Below are positions 49,346 through 58,147 of a DNA stretch of 64,000 bases, one piece after another. The notes under the pieces were generated by a model. It did not search any database, was not told the DNA's origin, and saw only the letters and a list, made by a program, of their open reading frames with translations. Positions within the stretch are counted from its first letter, which is position 1, and each line of letters begins with the position of its first letter. The DNA is from Snodgrassella communis (lineage in GTDB: Bacteria; Pseudomonadota; Gammaproteobacteria; Burkholderiales; Neisseriaceae). Location: NCBI RefSeq assembly GCF_914768045.1, contig NZ_CAJZCD010000007.1:45768-109767 (forward strand), in the 5' to 3' direction. A program made the position numbers and the translations under genes.

Positions 49346-49350
49346 CTGTT

Positions 49351-50457
49351 ATGAATCTGTCTAATCAATCAACAGTAAAAACTACCGTAGCCACTGTACC
49401 TATTAGAAACATTTGGCTGCTTTTACTCTATGCTTCTGACCTGTACCAGACACTTGGCAAACAGCAACGGGTACAACTGGAAAATAACCCGGAGGATCTG
49501 ATCAAGCTGGTGGCCAAACTGTATTGTCAGGCCGTAGGTAAAAGGCTGATGCGCTCATTATCCTGTGACTATCAGCAACATACTCAGGTACTGAATCGTG
49601 TCAGGGGAAAAATAGATATGCTTGTCACAACACGACAACAACTACTGGAAAAAGGCCGAATTAAATGCTATTTTGATAATTTAACCATTGATACACCTAA
49701 AAACCGTTATATCCATGCGGCTGCACATGCCTTGCTGCCACAGTTACAGGATAAGATATTAATTCGACAATGCCAGAAAATCATCAGCTGTTTTACGGTG
49801 CTGAAAATAGGCTAGTCAACTCACTATAACTATTTAACCGACTATTTCGATCAGTCAGGCAAACAGGATAAAACCCTGCTCACCCTGTGCCGGCTTATTT
49901 TTAATCTGGCCATTCCTACTGAGCTGGCAGGTATACATCAGGTCGAACAGGTAGAAAAAAACGATCACTGGTTACGGCATTTATTTGAAAAAGCAGTAGC
50001 TGGATTTTGCCGGGCAAACCTGAATAGCAACGATTGGAAAATAAGCACAGGCAAACGGTTATACTGGCAGCAGCAACAGGCTAGCTCTGGCATAAAAAAT
50101 TTTCTGCCTAATATGCAAACAGATCTGATTATTGAGCATAGCAACTGCAATCATCGTCTGATTATTGATACCAAATGCACATCCATTCATCATCAGTCCC
50201 GCTACAAAAACAAGGTTTTTAAAAGCAGCCATATCTATCAGCTATATGCTTATCTGAGAAGTCAGGAAAATGCAGCCGATCCGCCATCGTGTAATGCAAC
50301 TGGAATGCTGTTATATCCGGTGATAAATGACACAATTAATGAATATGTCACTATTCAAAACCATCAATTCAGATTTTGTACCATTGATTTAAGTCAGGGA
50401 TCCAGCCTGATCAGAAAAAATCTGCTGAATTTATTATGCCATTGTCGATGTAGCTGA
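49351..50457 (+). pseudogene. mcrC: mcrC endonuclease subunit interrupted by one in-frame amber codon
   Basis: A gene of 368 codons for the McrC nuclease subunit. The frame opened at ATG 49351 is read without shift to 50457 except for a single TAG at 49813-49815 (after VLKIG). The downstream half is intact in the same frame, with FEKAVAGFCRANL, then the nuclease core: an Asp in MQTDLIIEH and D-T-K in LIIDTKCTS, followed by KSSHIYQLYAYL. Thus catalytic residues remain but lie beyond the stop. TAG is one change from CAG (Gln) or TGG (Trp). Either inactive, restored by suppression or restart, or a sequencing error. Confidence 0.85.
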
Positions 50458-50521
50458 ATAAGATTTCTGTATGTCTGAATTCATTATTCCATCTCGGCTA
50501 TTCTGATAATAAATTAAAATT

Positions 50522-50629
50522 ATGACGAAAATATTATTACTAATAGTTTTTCTATTATCTTATCCAGTTTACGCAAAACAGTGTTTGACTAATCAAACTA
50601 TCATCTGTAGCAAACTATTAATTTTATAA
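50522..50629 (+). CDS. Possible small secreted peptide (35 residues)
   Basis: Short frame MTKILLLIVFLLSYPVYAKQ followed by CLTNQTIICSKLLIL. It has a basic start, a hydrophobic core and a YA-type cleavage site, i.e. a signal peptide, with only about 16 mature residues including two Cys. It could be a real micropeptide or a truncated exported protein. It is convergent with the next gene, ending two bases from its stop. Low confidence. Confidence 0.35.
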   Translation: MTKILLLIVFLLSYPVYAKQCLTNQTIICSKLLIL

Positions 50630-50630
50630 T

Positions 50631-51185
50631 TTACCCGTAGTTGGCAATATTATGTTTTCTCATTACAGCCTGAACAAGTACAGCGAGCTTTTCCAGCAGT
50701 TCATCCCAACTATTATCTTCAAGAAATAGAAATCCTTCTTTAAAAACCACTTTTCCCTGTTTTAACATTATCTTCTGAGCCTCTACCCATGCCATATACT
50801 CAAATGGCAGTTGCACCTGCTCCAGTGTATCTGTCAAAATTTTTTTTGAATCGGGATTAGTCGGTATACCCAGATACCAGGTAAAGCGGTTTTCAATACA
50901 AACCAGTCTGGATAAATCCAGTTCAAATAGGTATTCCTTCTGTGGGTTAAATAAAATAATATAAAACGGCCGTCCATTTCTCCATGTGGTATAACGAATC
51001 GAAGTCTGGTCAGGAAAGATTATTTTCTGGTAACAACCATCTATATTGTTTACAGCATGATGATCAATCTCTCCTAATGTAGCATTGGCAAGAGATTTAC
51101 TCAGATACGCCATTATGTTGTAGCCAAATAGCTGGTACTGTAAAAACAATTTACTCAGTGGCACATTGTCATTATTCTGAGTCAT
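50631..51185 (-). CDS. Hypothetical protein, 184 residues
   Basis: A soluble protein with no signal peptide or membrane segment and no family I recognise. It carries a Tyr/Phe-rich central part (PFYIILFNPQKEYLFELDLS and ENRFTWYLGI) and an acidic C-terminal helix (DNSWDELLEKLAVLVQAVM). AT-rich like the McrBC genes beside it. Its position, convergent with the restriction locus, suggests accessory content. Function unknown. Confidence 0.65.
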   Translation of the reverse strand: MTQNNDNVPLSKLFLQYQLFGYNIMAYLSKSLANATLGEIDHHAVNNIDGCYQKIIFPDQTSIRYTTWRNGRPFYIILFNPQKEYLFELDLSRLVCIENRFTWYLGIPTNPDSKKILTDTLEQVQLPFEYMAWVEAQKIMLKQGKVVFKEGFLFLEDNSWDELLEKLAVLVQAVMRKHNIANYG

Positions 51186-51364
51186 AAATATCTCTATTGT
51201 TTGAATTAACCTCTTTTATTATTTATTTTAATATAAATTAAACAGTTAAAGTAAAATTTTTTAATTTCAATAGTATTTATTTACATGATTACCCGGCTAT
51301 TCCAATATGCTCGCGGACATGATTAAGTCTTGCTATCTGAATATTAAATTTATACTGAAGCAAT

Positions 51365-51403
51365 AAAAAAGCTGGCTATTTCATATTAATAGCCAGCTTT
51401 TTT
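51365..51403 (-). terminator. Terminator of ftsY
   Basis: A perfect 16-bp stem, with arms at 51365-51380 (AAAAAAGCTGGCTATT) and 51388-51403. On the minus strand it ends in TTTTTTATTG, 17 bases after the ftsY stop. Confidence 0.9.
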
Positions 51404-51419
51404 ATTTGGTATGATTTGA

Positions 51420-52709
51420 TTACTCATCCTCAATCAACGCATCCACAAACGCGCGTGCATCAAACGGGCGTAAATCATCGATGCCTTCACCTACACCGAT
51501 AAAACGTACCGGAATAGGGCGTTTGGCCGCCAGTGCGGCGAGAATACCGCCTTTGGCGGTGCCATCAAGTTTGGAAACGATCAGGCCGGTTAAACCAAGG
51601 GCATCGTCGAAAGAGACTACTTGATTGATGGCATTCTGGCCAACGTTGGCATCCAGTACCAGCATCACTTCATGCGGTGCTTCAGGCAGGGATTTTTGCA
51701 GTACGCGTTTTACTTTTTTGATTTCTTCCATCAGATGTAGCTGGGTAGGCAGTCGGCCAGCAGTATCGGCCAGTACCACATCAATGCCGCGCGCCTTGGC
51801 TGCTTCCAGTGCATCAAAGCAAACCGCAGCCGAATCACCAGATTCCTGTGCAATTACAGTAACGTTATTGCGCTCTCCCCATTGCTGCAACTGTTCGCGC
51901 GCAGCAGCGCGGAAAGTATCACCAGCCGCCAATAGTACGCTTTTACCTTGACCCTGAAAATATTTAGCCAGTTTACCGATGCTGGTGGTTTTGCCTGCGC
52001 CATTGACACCAGCCATCATAATCACAAACGGCTTTTTATCTGTGGGTAAAATCAGGGGCTGCTGTAGGGGCAGCAATAATTCATACAATGCTTCTTTCAG
52101 GGCACTGCGCAGTTCGTTACCGTTTTTCAGCCCTTTCAGGGTAACACGCTGGCGTACCTGTGCCAGCAGTTTTTCGGTGGCTTCAATACCCATATCGCTG
52201 GTAAGCAGTACGGTTTCCAGCTCCTCGTACAGGTCTTCATCAATTTTGCCACCGCCAAACACAGCAGCCAGCGATTTGGCCATGTGGTTACGCGATTTGC
52301 TCAATCCCTGTTTTAAGCGTGCTGCCCAACCAAGCTTGGCCGGTTTATCTGCCTCGCTACTGGTTTCTGCTGGTGCAACTGGGATAACCACGGCATTTTC
52401 ACTTGTCGCGGTCTGAATTGGTGCTGTTTCTGTGGTTGTAACAATAGCTGCCGGTTCATCTACTACTGTCGGTACGATGATTTCTTCGGCTGTCTCGGTG
52501 GCCGGTTGGGCAGTTGCTTCGTCAGCTGGTGCTGCTTCGGCTGTAGTAGGGTGGTTGGGTTCGGCTTCAGTTTTAACAGTTGTTTCAGCCGCGGCTGGCT
52601 CAGCAGTTGCATCTTGTGGCTGCTCTATAATTTCTGGCTGACTGGGCGTGGATACGGGTTGTTCCACTGCTGGCTCAGTATTTTTTTTTCTTTTAAAAAA
52701 TCGAAACAT
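51420..52709 (-). CDS. ftsY: Signal recognition particle receptor FtsY
   Basis: A 429-residue SRP-receptor GTPase that docks ribosome-SRP complexes at the membrane. The first 125 residues form a low-complexity acidic A domain rich in Glu, Ala, Thr and Pro (EPAVEQPVSTPSQPEIIEQP). The NG domain follows, with P-loop GVNGAGKTTSIGKLA (about 234), DTAGRLPTQLHLMEE (about 315), DANVGQNAINQV and SKLDGTAKGG. The AT-domain expansion is usual for Neisseriaceae. Monocistronic, with a strong terminator. Confidence 0.96.
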   Translation of the reverse strand: MFRFFKRKKNTEPAVEQPVSTPSQPEIIEQPQDATAEPAAAETTVKTEAEPNHPTTAEAAPADEATAQPATETAEEIIVPTVVDEPAAIVTTTETAPIQTATSENAVVIPVAPAETSSEADKPAKLGWAARLKQGLSKSRNHMAKSLAAVFGGGKIDEDLYEELETVLLTSDMGIEATEKLLAQVRQRVTLKGLKNGNELRSALKEALYELLLPLQQPLILPTDKKPFVIMMAGVNGAGKTTSIGKLAKYFQGQGKSVLLAAGDTFRAAAREQLQQWGERNNVTVIAQESGDSAAVCFDALEAAKARGIDVVLADTAGRLPTQLHLMEEIKKVKRVLQKSLPEAPHEVMLVLDANVGQNAINQVVSFDDALGLTGLIVSKLDGTAKGGILAALAAKRPIPVRFIGVGEGIDDLRPFDARAFVDALIEDE

Positions 52710-52893
52710 GGGATATTCCTGATGCTAGGGTAAACCAAAGCTCAATAATCTCTTGTCTTTGGTAGTGAATGAATTGTGCTATTGTAGCCTAAGCAGATGC
52801 TTGTTTGATAATACATTATGACATTATTGCTATGTTATTCAGGCGATTTTGCTTATCCGCGTAATTCTTTTGCCGGTTTATATTCATGAATAG

Positions 52894-53508
52894 TTATACA
52901 ATCGTACAATCACGCCCACTTACAACAACAGCCTGTTGATTATTAAAAGGTATTAATTTTAAATGATTGCTATACTTCGCATAGATTTGCTGTACCGAAT
53001 CTACAAAAGGTTCCTCGATATAATGCGGTAAGGGGTAGCAATCAATGACGTTTAAACCGGCATAGTTATCCAGTTCAGACGCCAGACTGCTGTCGTCCAT
53101 CATACTGCTATATTCAATGTCTGCGGCCAGAATAATTGCGCCTGCCGATTCGCCGATATAAATGCAGCCCTGTGCCAGCCTGTGTACAAGTAGCTGATCA
53201 AGATTTTTGCTTTTCAGTTGCTGCAATAAATAAAATGTATTGCCACCGGCTATGCAGATTATTTCGGCAGCGGCAAAGGCCTGATGGCATTGCTGGGTAT
53301 CGGCACTGGCTATATCCAGTAACTCAAGCTGAAATCCAAGTTGTTGCAGTGCTGCTTTGCCTTCATCTATATATCCGGTGTAACTTTCAACGTTGCCGGC
53401 AGTAGGAATAAACAGGATATTTTTACTGTTTATTTGATTTTTCTGAACAAAATCTGCAAGCTGCCGAGTTGTGCCGGCAATATAGGAGGTTAAAAATATT
53501 GTTTTCAC
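52894..53508 (-). CDS. Peptidase E-like (S51, class I amidotransferase fold) protein
   Basis: A 204-residue protein of the peptidase E (aspartyl dipeptidase) family. The catalytic Ser lies in the nucleophile elbow GESAGAI (about 119), preceded by the motif CIAGGNTFYLLQQL, both typical of S51 enzymes. The expected His/Asp positions lie further down (about residues 150-160, YPLPHYIEE). It probably cleaves N-terminal aspartyl dipeptides or is a related stand-alone hydrolase. Monocistronic. Confidence 0.8.
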   Translation of the reverse strand: MKTIFLTSYIAGTTRQLADFVQKNQINSKNILFIPTAGNVESYTGYIDEGKAALQQLGFQLELLDIASADTQQCHQAFAAAEIICIAGGNTFYLLQQLKSKNLDQLLVHRLAQGCIYIGESAGAIILAADIEYSSMMDDSSLASELDNYAGLNVIDCYPLPHYIEEPFVDSVQQIYAKYSNHLKLIPFNNQQAVVVSGRDCTIV

Positions 53509-53545
53509 TGCTAATCTCCAATTTTCAATTTATGCCGTATGATCA

Positions 53546-54094
53546 TTATTGCAATAATTCAGACCATGTTTCCGGTTGCGCCCAGTTTACCCGGCGCTGC
53601 TTGGTCTGACTTCGGTTGTAAGGTTGGTCGTAAATCCAGTGCTGCCACTGCGGTATCAGGCTACCACTTATCTGTGGTTTATCATCAATCAGAATATCAC
53701 CACGTACCCAGGTTTTGTCTTTGGCTAAAATAATACGCTGTAGCCAGTCTTCCCCCAGATGCTGGCATACCCAGTCAAATTTTTCAGCGACACAGTAATG
53801 ATAAGCCTGTATGGGTGAGGTACAGATACGCACATCATGGCCGGCTTCCAGTAAGCGTCTGGCCGCAGCAATGCCATGGCGCATTGGTGGTAAGGAGGAG
53901 AAAAAACCTTTGCTGCTATAAATCTGAGCTAGCTGCTGGTGATACTGGGGTGCCATATCTTCACACAGGTAAAAATGCCTGCGCTCAGCCAGTGGCAGTG
54001 GTTGTTCATAAGTTTGTTGCCATAGCTGCCGTACTCCCTGTTCAAAGTCGGCTAAAACGCCATCCTGATCCAGCAAAATCAATTTAGGTGCCAT
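53546..54094 (-). CDS. HAD-superfamily 5'(3')-deoxyribonucleotidase-like phosphatase
   Basis: A protein of about 182 residues with the HAD motif I LDQDGVLADFE, in which D and D are the catalytic pair. Further on come CTSPIQAYHYCVAEKFDWV and DILIDDKPQISGSLIPQW, the motif-IV acidic pair. This pattern is typical of 5' deoxyribonucleotidases (NT5C family) that dephosphorylate dNMPs. I chose ATG 54094 (AGGA six bases upstream); the upstream in-frame ATG has no ribosome site. Confidence 0.82.
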   Translation of the reverse strand: MAPKLILLDQDGVLADFEQGVRQLWQQTYEQPLPLAERRHFYLCEDMAPQYHQQLAQIYSSKGFFSSLPPMRHGIAAARRLLEAGHDVRICTSPIQAYHYCVAEKFDWVCQHLGEDWLQRIILAKDKTWVRGDILIDDKPQISGSLIPQWQHWIYDQPYNRSQTKQRRVNWAQPETWSELLQ

Positions 54095-54135
54095 ACAAAT
54101 TCCTAGGGCGGCTTGTGTCATTATTAAACAGATAG

Positions 54136-54714
54136 TTATAGCATATTTTTTAAGGCCAGCCGTACGCCTTCACTGATATCAGTGCCAGCCGGTATATTTT
54201 TACAAGCAGTACGGGCTTCTTTGTCGGTATAGCCCAGAGCAAGCAGTGTATTGATAATATCTTCATTACTACCAGCAGTTTCTGCGGTAAACAGACCAGC
54301 AGCATTACCACTACCGGCAAGCTTGCCACGTAATTCCAGTACCATGCGTTCGGCGGTTTTTTTCCCGATACCGGGCGCGGCTGTCAGGCGTTTAATGTCT
54401 TCGGCGGCAATTGCAGCAGCCAATTCATCACTCGCGAGTGTGGATAATATGCCTAAGGCACTTTTAGCACCAATACCGCTTACTTTTACCAGTGCCCGAA
54501 ATGTTTCCCGTTCTTCGCGGGAGCCAAAACCAAACAGCAAATGGGCATCTTCGCGTACTACCAGCTGTGTATACAAGGCCGTTTCTTCTCCCACTGCCGG
54601 CAAGGTGTAAAAGGTTTGCATGGATACCTGTGCCTCATAGCCTACACCATGAACATCCAGTACGACTACAGGCGGATTTTTTTCCAGCACAATTCCACGT
54701 AAGCGACCAATCAT
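54136..54714 (-). CDS. ruvA: Holliday junction branch-migration subunit RuvA
   Basis: A 192-residue RuvA that binds four-way junctions and positions RuvB. It begins [20 protein letters not shown] (OB fold domain I). Two helix-hairpin-helix motifs follow ([13 protein letters not shown] and [16 protein letters not shown]), and the C-terminal RuvB-binding domain ends [13 protein letters not shown]. Start at 54714 from AAGGAAT just upstream. A terminator stands directly before it. No ruvB in view. Confidence 0.96.
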   Translation of the reverse strand: MIGRLRGIVLEKNPPVVVLDVHGVGYEAQVSMQTFYTLPAVGEETALYTQLVVREDAHLLFGFGSREERETFRALVKVSGIGAKSALGILSTLASDELAAAIAAEDIKRLTAAPGIGKKTAERMVLELRGKLAGSGNAAGLFTAETAGSNEDIINTLLALGYTDKEARTACKNIPAGTDISEGVRLALKNML

Positions 54715-54743
54715 TATATTCCTTTTCCTACTAGCAAATAAAC

Positions 54744-54773
54744 AAAAGCCCGTGCATGATACCACGGGCTTTT
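54744..54773 (-). terminator. Terminator of rlpA
   Basis: Perfect 11-bp arms AAAAGCCCGTG (54744-54754) and CACGGGCTTTT (54763-54773), with a T-run after the stem on the minus strand. It lies only 20 bases after rlpA and 30 before ruvA. Confidence 0.85.
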
Positions 54774-54793
54774 TTCCAAGCTGATAACAGGGT

Positions 54794-55543
54794 TTACAAT
54801 GCGGTTAACATTGATTTTTTCGCTTCATCAGCACGTTGCTGCTGCTGAAAAGGCCCCATGCGGACAACATAACTGTTGTTGACTTTGACCAGCTTGGTCT
54901 GCTGCTGGCTGCCGGCCGCCTGTAAATGACGCGAAGTTGCTTTCAGATACTGCTGGGCTTTTTCTTTACTACCAAAGCGCTGTAGATCGACATAAATATT
55001 GCCACCTGTGCCAGCCGGCTGGATACGTTCTCCGGGTACAATCTGTTCTACCCGTACCTGAGCAGTACCGGCACGGACAAAACCTAGCTGTTGCGCTGCG
55101 GCATAGGATAAATCCATTACGCGGTTAGCGTGAAACGGTCCACGATCGTTAACACGTACGACCACTGTCTTGCCATTGGACAGATTGGTTACCCGCGCAT
55201 AACTGGGAATAGGCAAGGTCGGATGCGCGGCGGTAAGCATGTTGACATCAAAACGTTCACCGGAAGAAGTACGGCGACCCTGAAAATTTTTACCATAGTA
55301 GGAAGCACGTCCTACCTGATTGAAGCTGGCTACTTTTTGTAGAGGATAGTAGCGTTTTCCTGCTACCTGATAGCTAAGATTAGCTGTTTTATGCAGATGT
55401 TCTGCTGGTACTACTTTAAGATTAGATACTGATTTTTTAGCATGATAAACCGGCGCTGACAAATTACTGCTCTGTTTGGCATAAGCCATGCTAAAACCAA
55501 ACATCATCGCCAGACTGACAAATAATACTTTAATCCTGATCAA
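54794..55543 (-). CDS. rlpA: Septal lytic transglycosylase RlpA with SPOR domain
   Basis: A 249-residue exported protein with a hydrophobic signal sequence ([17 protein letters not shown]). The double-psi beta-barrel RlpA domain contains [39 protein letters not shown] and [20 protein letters not shown] (catalytic Asp and family signature). A C-terminal SPOR domain (about 170-245) binds denuded septal peptidoglycan. It helps separate daughter cells. The lipobox Cys seen in some RlpA is absent here. Confidence 0.93.
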   Translation of the reverse strand: MIRIKVLFVSLAMMFGFSMAYAKQSSNLSAPVYHAKKSVSNLKVVPAEHLHKTANLSYQVAGKRYYPLQKVASFNQVGRASYYGKNFQGRRTSSGERFDVNMLTAAHPTLPIPSYARVTNLSNGKTVVVRVNDRGPFHANRVMDLSYAAAQQLGFVRAGTAQVRVEQIVPGERIQPAGTGGNIYVDLQRFGSKEKAQQYLKATSRHLQAAGSQQQTKLVKVNNSYVVRMGPFQQQQRADEAKKSMLTAL

Positions 55544-55867
55544 ACCGTATTTCCGTTTCTTTGAGTAAAAGACGCAAAAACCAGATGCACAACCATTGTT
55601 GTTTACAACAATACTTTATCCGGTAAAAACTGAATTTATACTAAGACAGCAAAAAACAGCGGCGGCCACGGTAAAATGTGGCGGGAGAGGCTATAACCTC
55701 AATTGGCAAGAACAAACGCCGGCTGTTATTTATTACAGCACATTGGCGGGTTCAAAAAGTTGCTTACTAATTGGCAAAATGCCAAAATTGTAACGCAGTT
55801 AATAATTGAATCAGTTATTTAACAGGGCGACACTATGCCAAATAGCCCTTTGTCTGTCAAAGATTTT
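55544..55867. other. Intergenic region, nothing recognised
   Basis: Some 320 bases between rlpA (minus) and comF (minus). It would hold the rlpA promoter and the comF 3' region. A frame at 55596-55793 (plus) has no ribosome site and is not believed. No terminator hairpin was found for comF. Confidence 0.4.
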
Positions 55868-56578
55868 TCATTCCGGATGCGCCAGTGTCCAGACATAAAC
55901 GCGTGAGACACCTGATTTTTTAAGGGCTCGCGCCAACTCAGTAATTGTTGCACCTGTGGTCACAACATCATCAATTAACAACAGGTTACGTTTTTTTACT
56001 GCCTGATTAAAACGAAATACACCGCGTACATTGCGCGGCCGTACCGATTTTTTCAAAGTTGATTGTGGTGGCCGGTAGCAACGTTGTACGCAGTCTGGCC
56101 GCAGCACAGGCAGCGCATAATGCCGGGCAATGATTGTGGCAAGCAGCTGGCTCTGATTGAAACCGCGCTCAAACAGACGTTTACGGCTCAATGGCATAGC
56201 CAGCACAGCATCTATCTTTACTTGCTCCAGCCATTGCGGTGGCTGCGCCAGCATCAGTGCCGCCAATGTATCCAGCAAGGCGAGCTGCCGTTGATGCTTG
56301 AATGCGCTCAGCATCTGCTGCAATGGTGCTGCATAGCGATAACTGGCATATAAGGTGGTAAACGGCCATTGCTGCTGGCACTGCTCGCAAAAGCCAGCCG
56401 AAAGCCGGCCACCACAGCAACGCGGGCACAGATCTGTATCGGTACGCTGCAAATCAGCCATATCATCCCAGCACAGCCGGCACAAACCTGAGATATGTGC
56501 ATAATCGTGGCATAATAAGCAATGTGGCACACCAATACAGGCATGCCAGAATGAAGTGAGTAATGAAATCATTCCCAT
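55868..56578 (-). CDS. comF: ComF-family phosphoribosyltransferase-like competence protein
   Basis: A 236-residue ComF/GntX protein. The N-terminal zinc cluster has paired Cys (LCHD, GLCRLCWDD, CPRCCGG, FCEQCQQ). The C-terminal phosphoribosyltransferase fold carries the motif NLLLIDDVVTTGATITEL. In naturally competent bacteria it supports DNA uptake in the cytoplasm. The start ATG at 56578 overlaps the divergent bioH ATG; a second ATG three residues on (56572) is possible. Confidence 0.9.
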   Translation of the reverse strand: MGMISLLTSFWHACIGVPHCLLCHDYAHISGLCRLCWDDMADLQRTDTDLCPRCCGGRLSAGFCEQCQQQWPFTTLYASYRYAAPLQQMLSAFKHQRQLALLDTLAALMLAQPPQWLEQVKIDAVLAMPLSRKRLFERGFNQSQLLATIIARHYALPVLRPDCVQRCYRPPQSTLKKSVRPRNVRGVFRFNQAVKKRNLLLIDDVVTTGATITELARALKKSGVSRVYVWTLAHPE

Positions 56579-57329
56579 GACTACACCTTCCCAAACTTTA
56601 CTGATTCACGGCTGGGGCGCCAATCACCATATATTCGACCCTTTGCAGGCATATCTGCCTGCTGCTTGGCAAAAACACTGGGCTACGCCTGATTTGCCCG
56701 GTCATGGCTGCGCACCATTTGATGGCACTTTCAATATAGACAGTATTGCCGACCGGCTGGCCACACAACTAAGTTATCCTACTCATTTACTTGGCTGGTC
56801 ACTGGGTGGCATGGTGGCATTAGGTCTGGCTGCACGCTATCCAGACAAAGTAGCTTCGCTGTGCCTGACGGCCAGTCTGGCCAAACTAATGGCCAGCAGC
56901 GACTATCCGCAAGGTTTGCAACGTGTTAGCCTCAATATGATGGCCAGCAGGTTCAGCGAGGATTATCCCAAATACATGCATGAGTTTCTACAGTTGCAGA
57001 TGCTGTATGCAGATCCTTCTGCACACGCCTGTCTCAACAGTCTGGTGCCTGCCATCTGCCAGTATGGGTCGCCGGCTGCGCTTAACGCTGCCTTGTATGC
57101 GTTAGAACAAGCTGATTTACGCCCTTTACTCAGTAGCATAAACTGTCCGGTATTACTGATTTATGGTGGCCGCGATGCAATTACGCCACCTCGCATGGGA
57201 GAATATCTGCATCAGCAGCTACCGCAAAGTGAATGGTGTCTCCTGCCACAGGCTGCACATACACCATTTTTAAGCCACCCTGATGAATTTGCCCGTGTAC
57301 TGAGCCAATTTTGGGAACGATATTCATGA
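56577..57329 (+). CDS. bioH: Pimeloyl-ACP methyl ester carboxylesterase BioH
   Basis: A 250-residue alpha/beta hydrolase that removes the methyl group from pimeloyl-ACP methyl ester in biotin synthesis. The oxyanion region is LLIHGWGANHHIF, the nucleophile Ser is in LLGWSLGGMVAL, the catalytic Asp in LIYGGRDAITP and the His in PQAAHTPFLSHP. ATG 56577 is the family-like start, with a GTG seven codons upstream as alternative. It overlaps bioC by four bases (ATGA). Confidence 0.92.
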   Translation: MTTPSQTLLIHGWGANHHIFDPLQAYLPAAWQKHWATPDLPGHGCAPFDGTFNIDSIADRLATQLSYPTHLLGWSLGGMVALGLAARYPDKVASLCLTASLAKLMASSDYPQGLQRVSLNMMASRFSEDYPKYMHEFLQLQMLYADPSAHACLNSLVPAICQYGSPAALNAALYALEQADLRPLLSSINCPVLLIYGGRDAITPPRMGEYLHQQLPQSEWCLLPQAAHTPFLSHPDEFARVLSQFWERYS

Positions 57330-58141
57330 CAACTCTGCCACACCAGCCAGACTGGTTTCTCCATGCCCATCTGGCCGCTACTCTGGACGAACGTCTGAGT
57401 ATTCTGAGACAACCACCGGCGCACATCCTGCTGGCCGCCGCTGATGGTAATGAAAGCTACCGGCTGCTCAAGATGCGTTATCCACATGCCCGGTTTCAGG
57501 AATTTGACAGCCGTGATCGCTATTTACAGGCAGCGCAGGCCATGCGCAAAGCTAAACTCAACTGGTTGCAGAAGTTCAATAGCAGCCTGCCTGTACAAAC
57601 CGTTTCTGATCAGCTTCCCAGCAATCAGGCTGCCGATATGGTGTGGAGTAATCTCGGTCTGATTCATCAGGCTGACCCCATAGCGGTGATAAATAACTGG
57701 GCGGGCGCTTTACGGCCAGATGGTTTACTTTTTTTCAGCCATTTTGGTACGGATACCCTGAAAGAAGTGCTGACACTATGGCGCACGGCGGGTATAGTGG
57801 TTAAAACGCCACACCTGCTCGACATGCACGATCTTGGGGACATGCTGTATCAGCATGGCTTTTACGACCCTGTGATGGACATGAACATGCTTACCCTGCA
57901 ATACACAAAAGCAGAACGCTTTATTGATGACATGCGCACAGCCGGCCTGTGGCAGAGCCTGCAATTTGATAACGAAATTGATGCGGTGCGCATTCTGGTT
58001 CAGGCTTGGAAAAACAATGATATCCATAACGTAACGCTTGAACTCGTATATGGACATGGCGTTAAAAAACAAATACTGCCAGACAATGCCACACCAATAC
58101 AATTTTACCCATCATCTCCAACTAAAACATTTAAACCTTAA
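57326..58141 (+). CDS. bioC: Malonyl-ACP O-methyltransferase BioC
   Basis: A 271-residue AdoMet methyltransferase that caps malonyl-ACP for pimelate synthesis. It follows bioH by ATGA overlap, the usual neisserial order. The AdoMet motif I is atypical (ILLAAADGNESYRLL), while post-motifs ADMVWSNLGLIHQADP and GLLFFSHFGTDTLKEV match BioC. The start at 57326 is the overlapped ATG. Function relies strongly on the bioH neighbour. It completes the pimelate branch; bioFADB are not in the window. Confidence 0.88.
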   Translation: MTTLPHQPDWFLHAHLAATLDERLSILRQPPAHILLAAADGNESYRLLKMRYPHARFQEFDSRDRYLQAAQAMRKAKLNWLQKFNSSLPVQTVSDQLPSNQAADMVWSNLGLIHQADPIAVINNWAGALRPDGLLFFSHFGTDTLKEVLTLWRTAGIVVKTPHLLDMHDLGDMLYQHGFYDPVMDMNMLTLQYTKAERFIDDMRTAGLWQSLQFDNEIDAVRILVQAWKNNDIHNVTLELVYGHGVKKQILPDNATPIQFYPSSPTKTFKP

Positions 58142-58147
58142 TATCAT

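Noticed and set aside
55596..55793. 65-codon plus-strand frame between rlpA and comF
   Set aside because: No ribosome site and no protein-like pattern.
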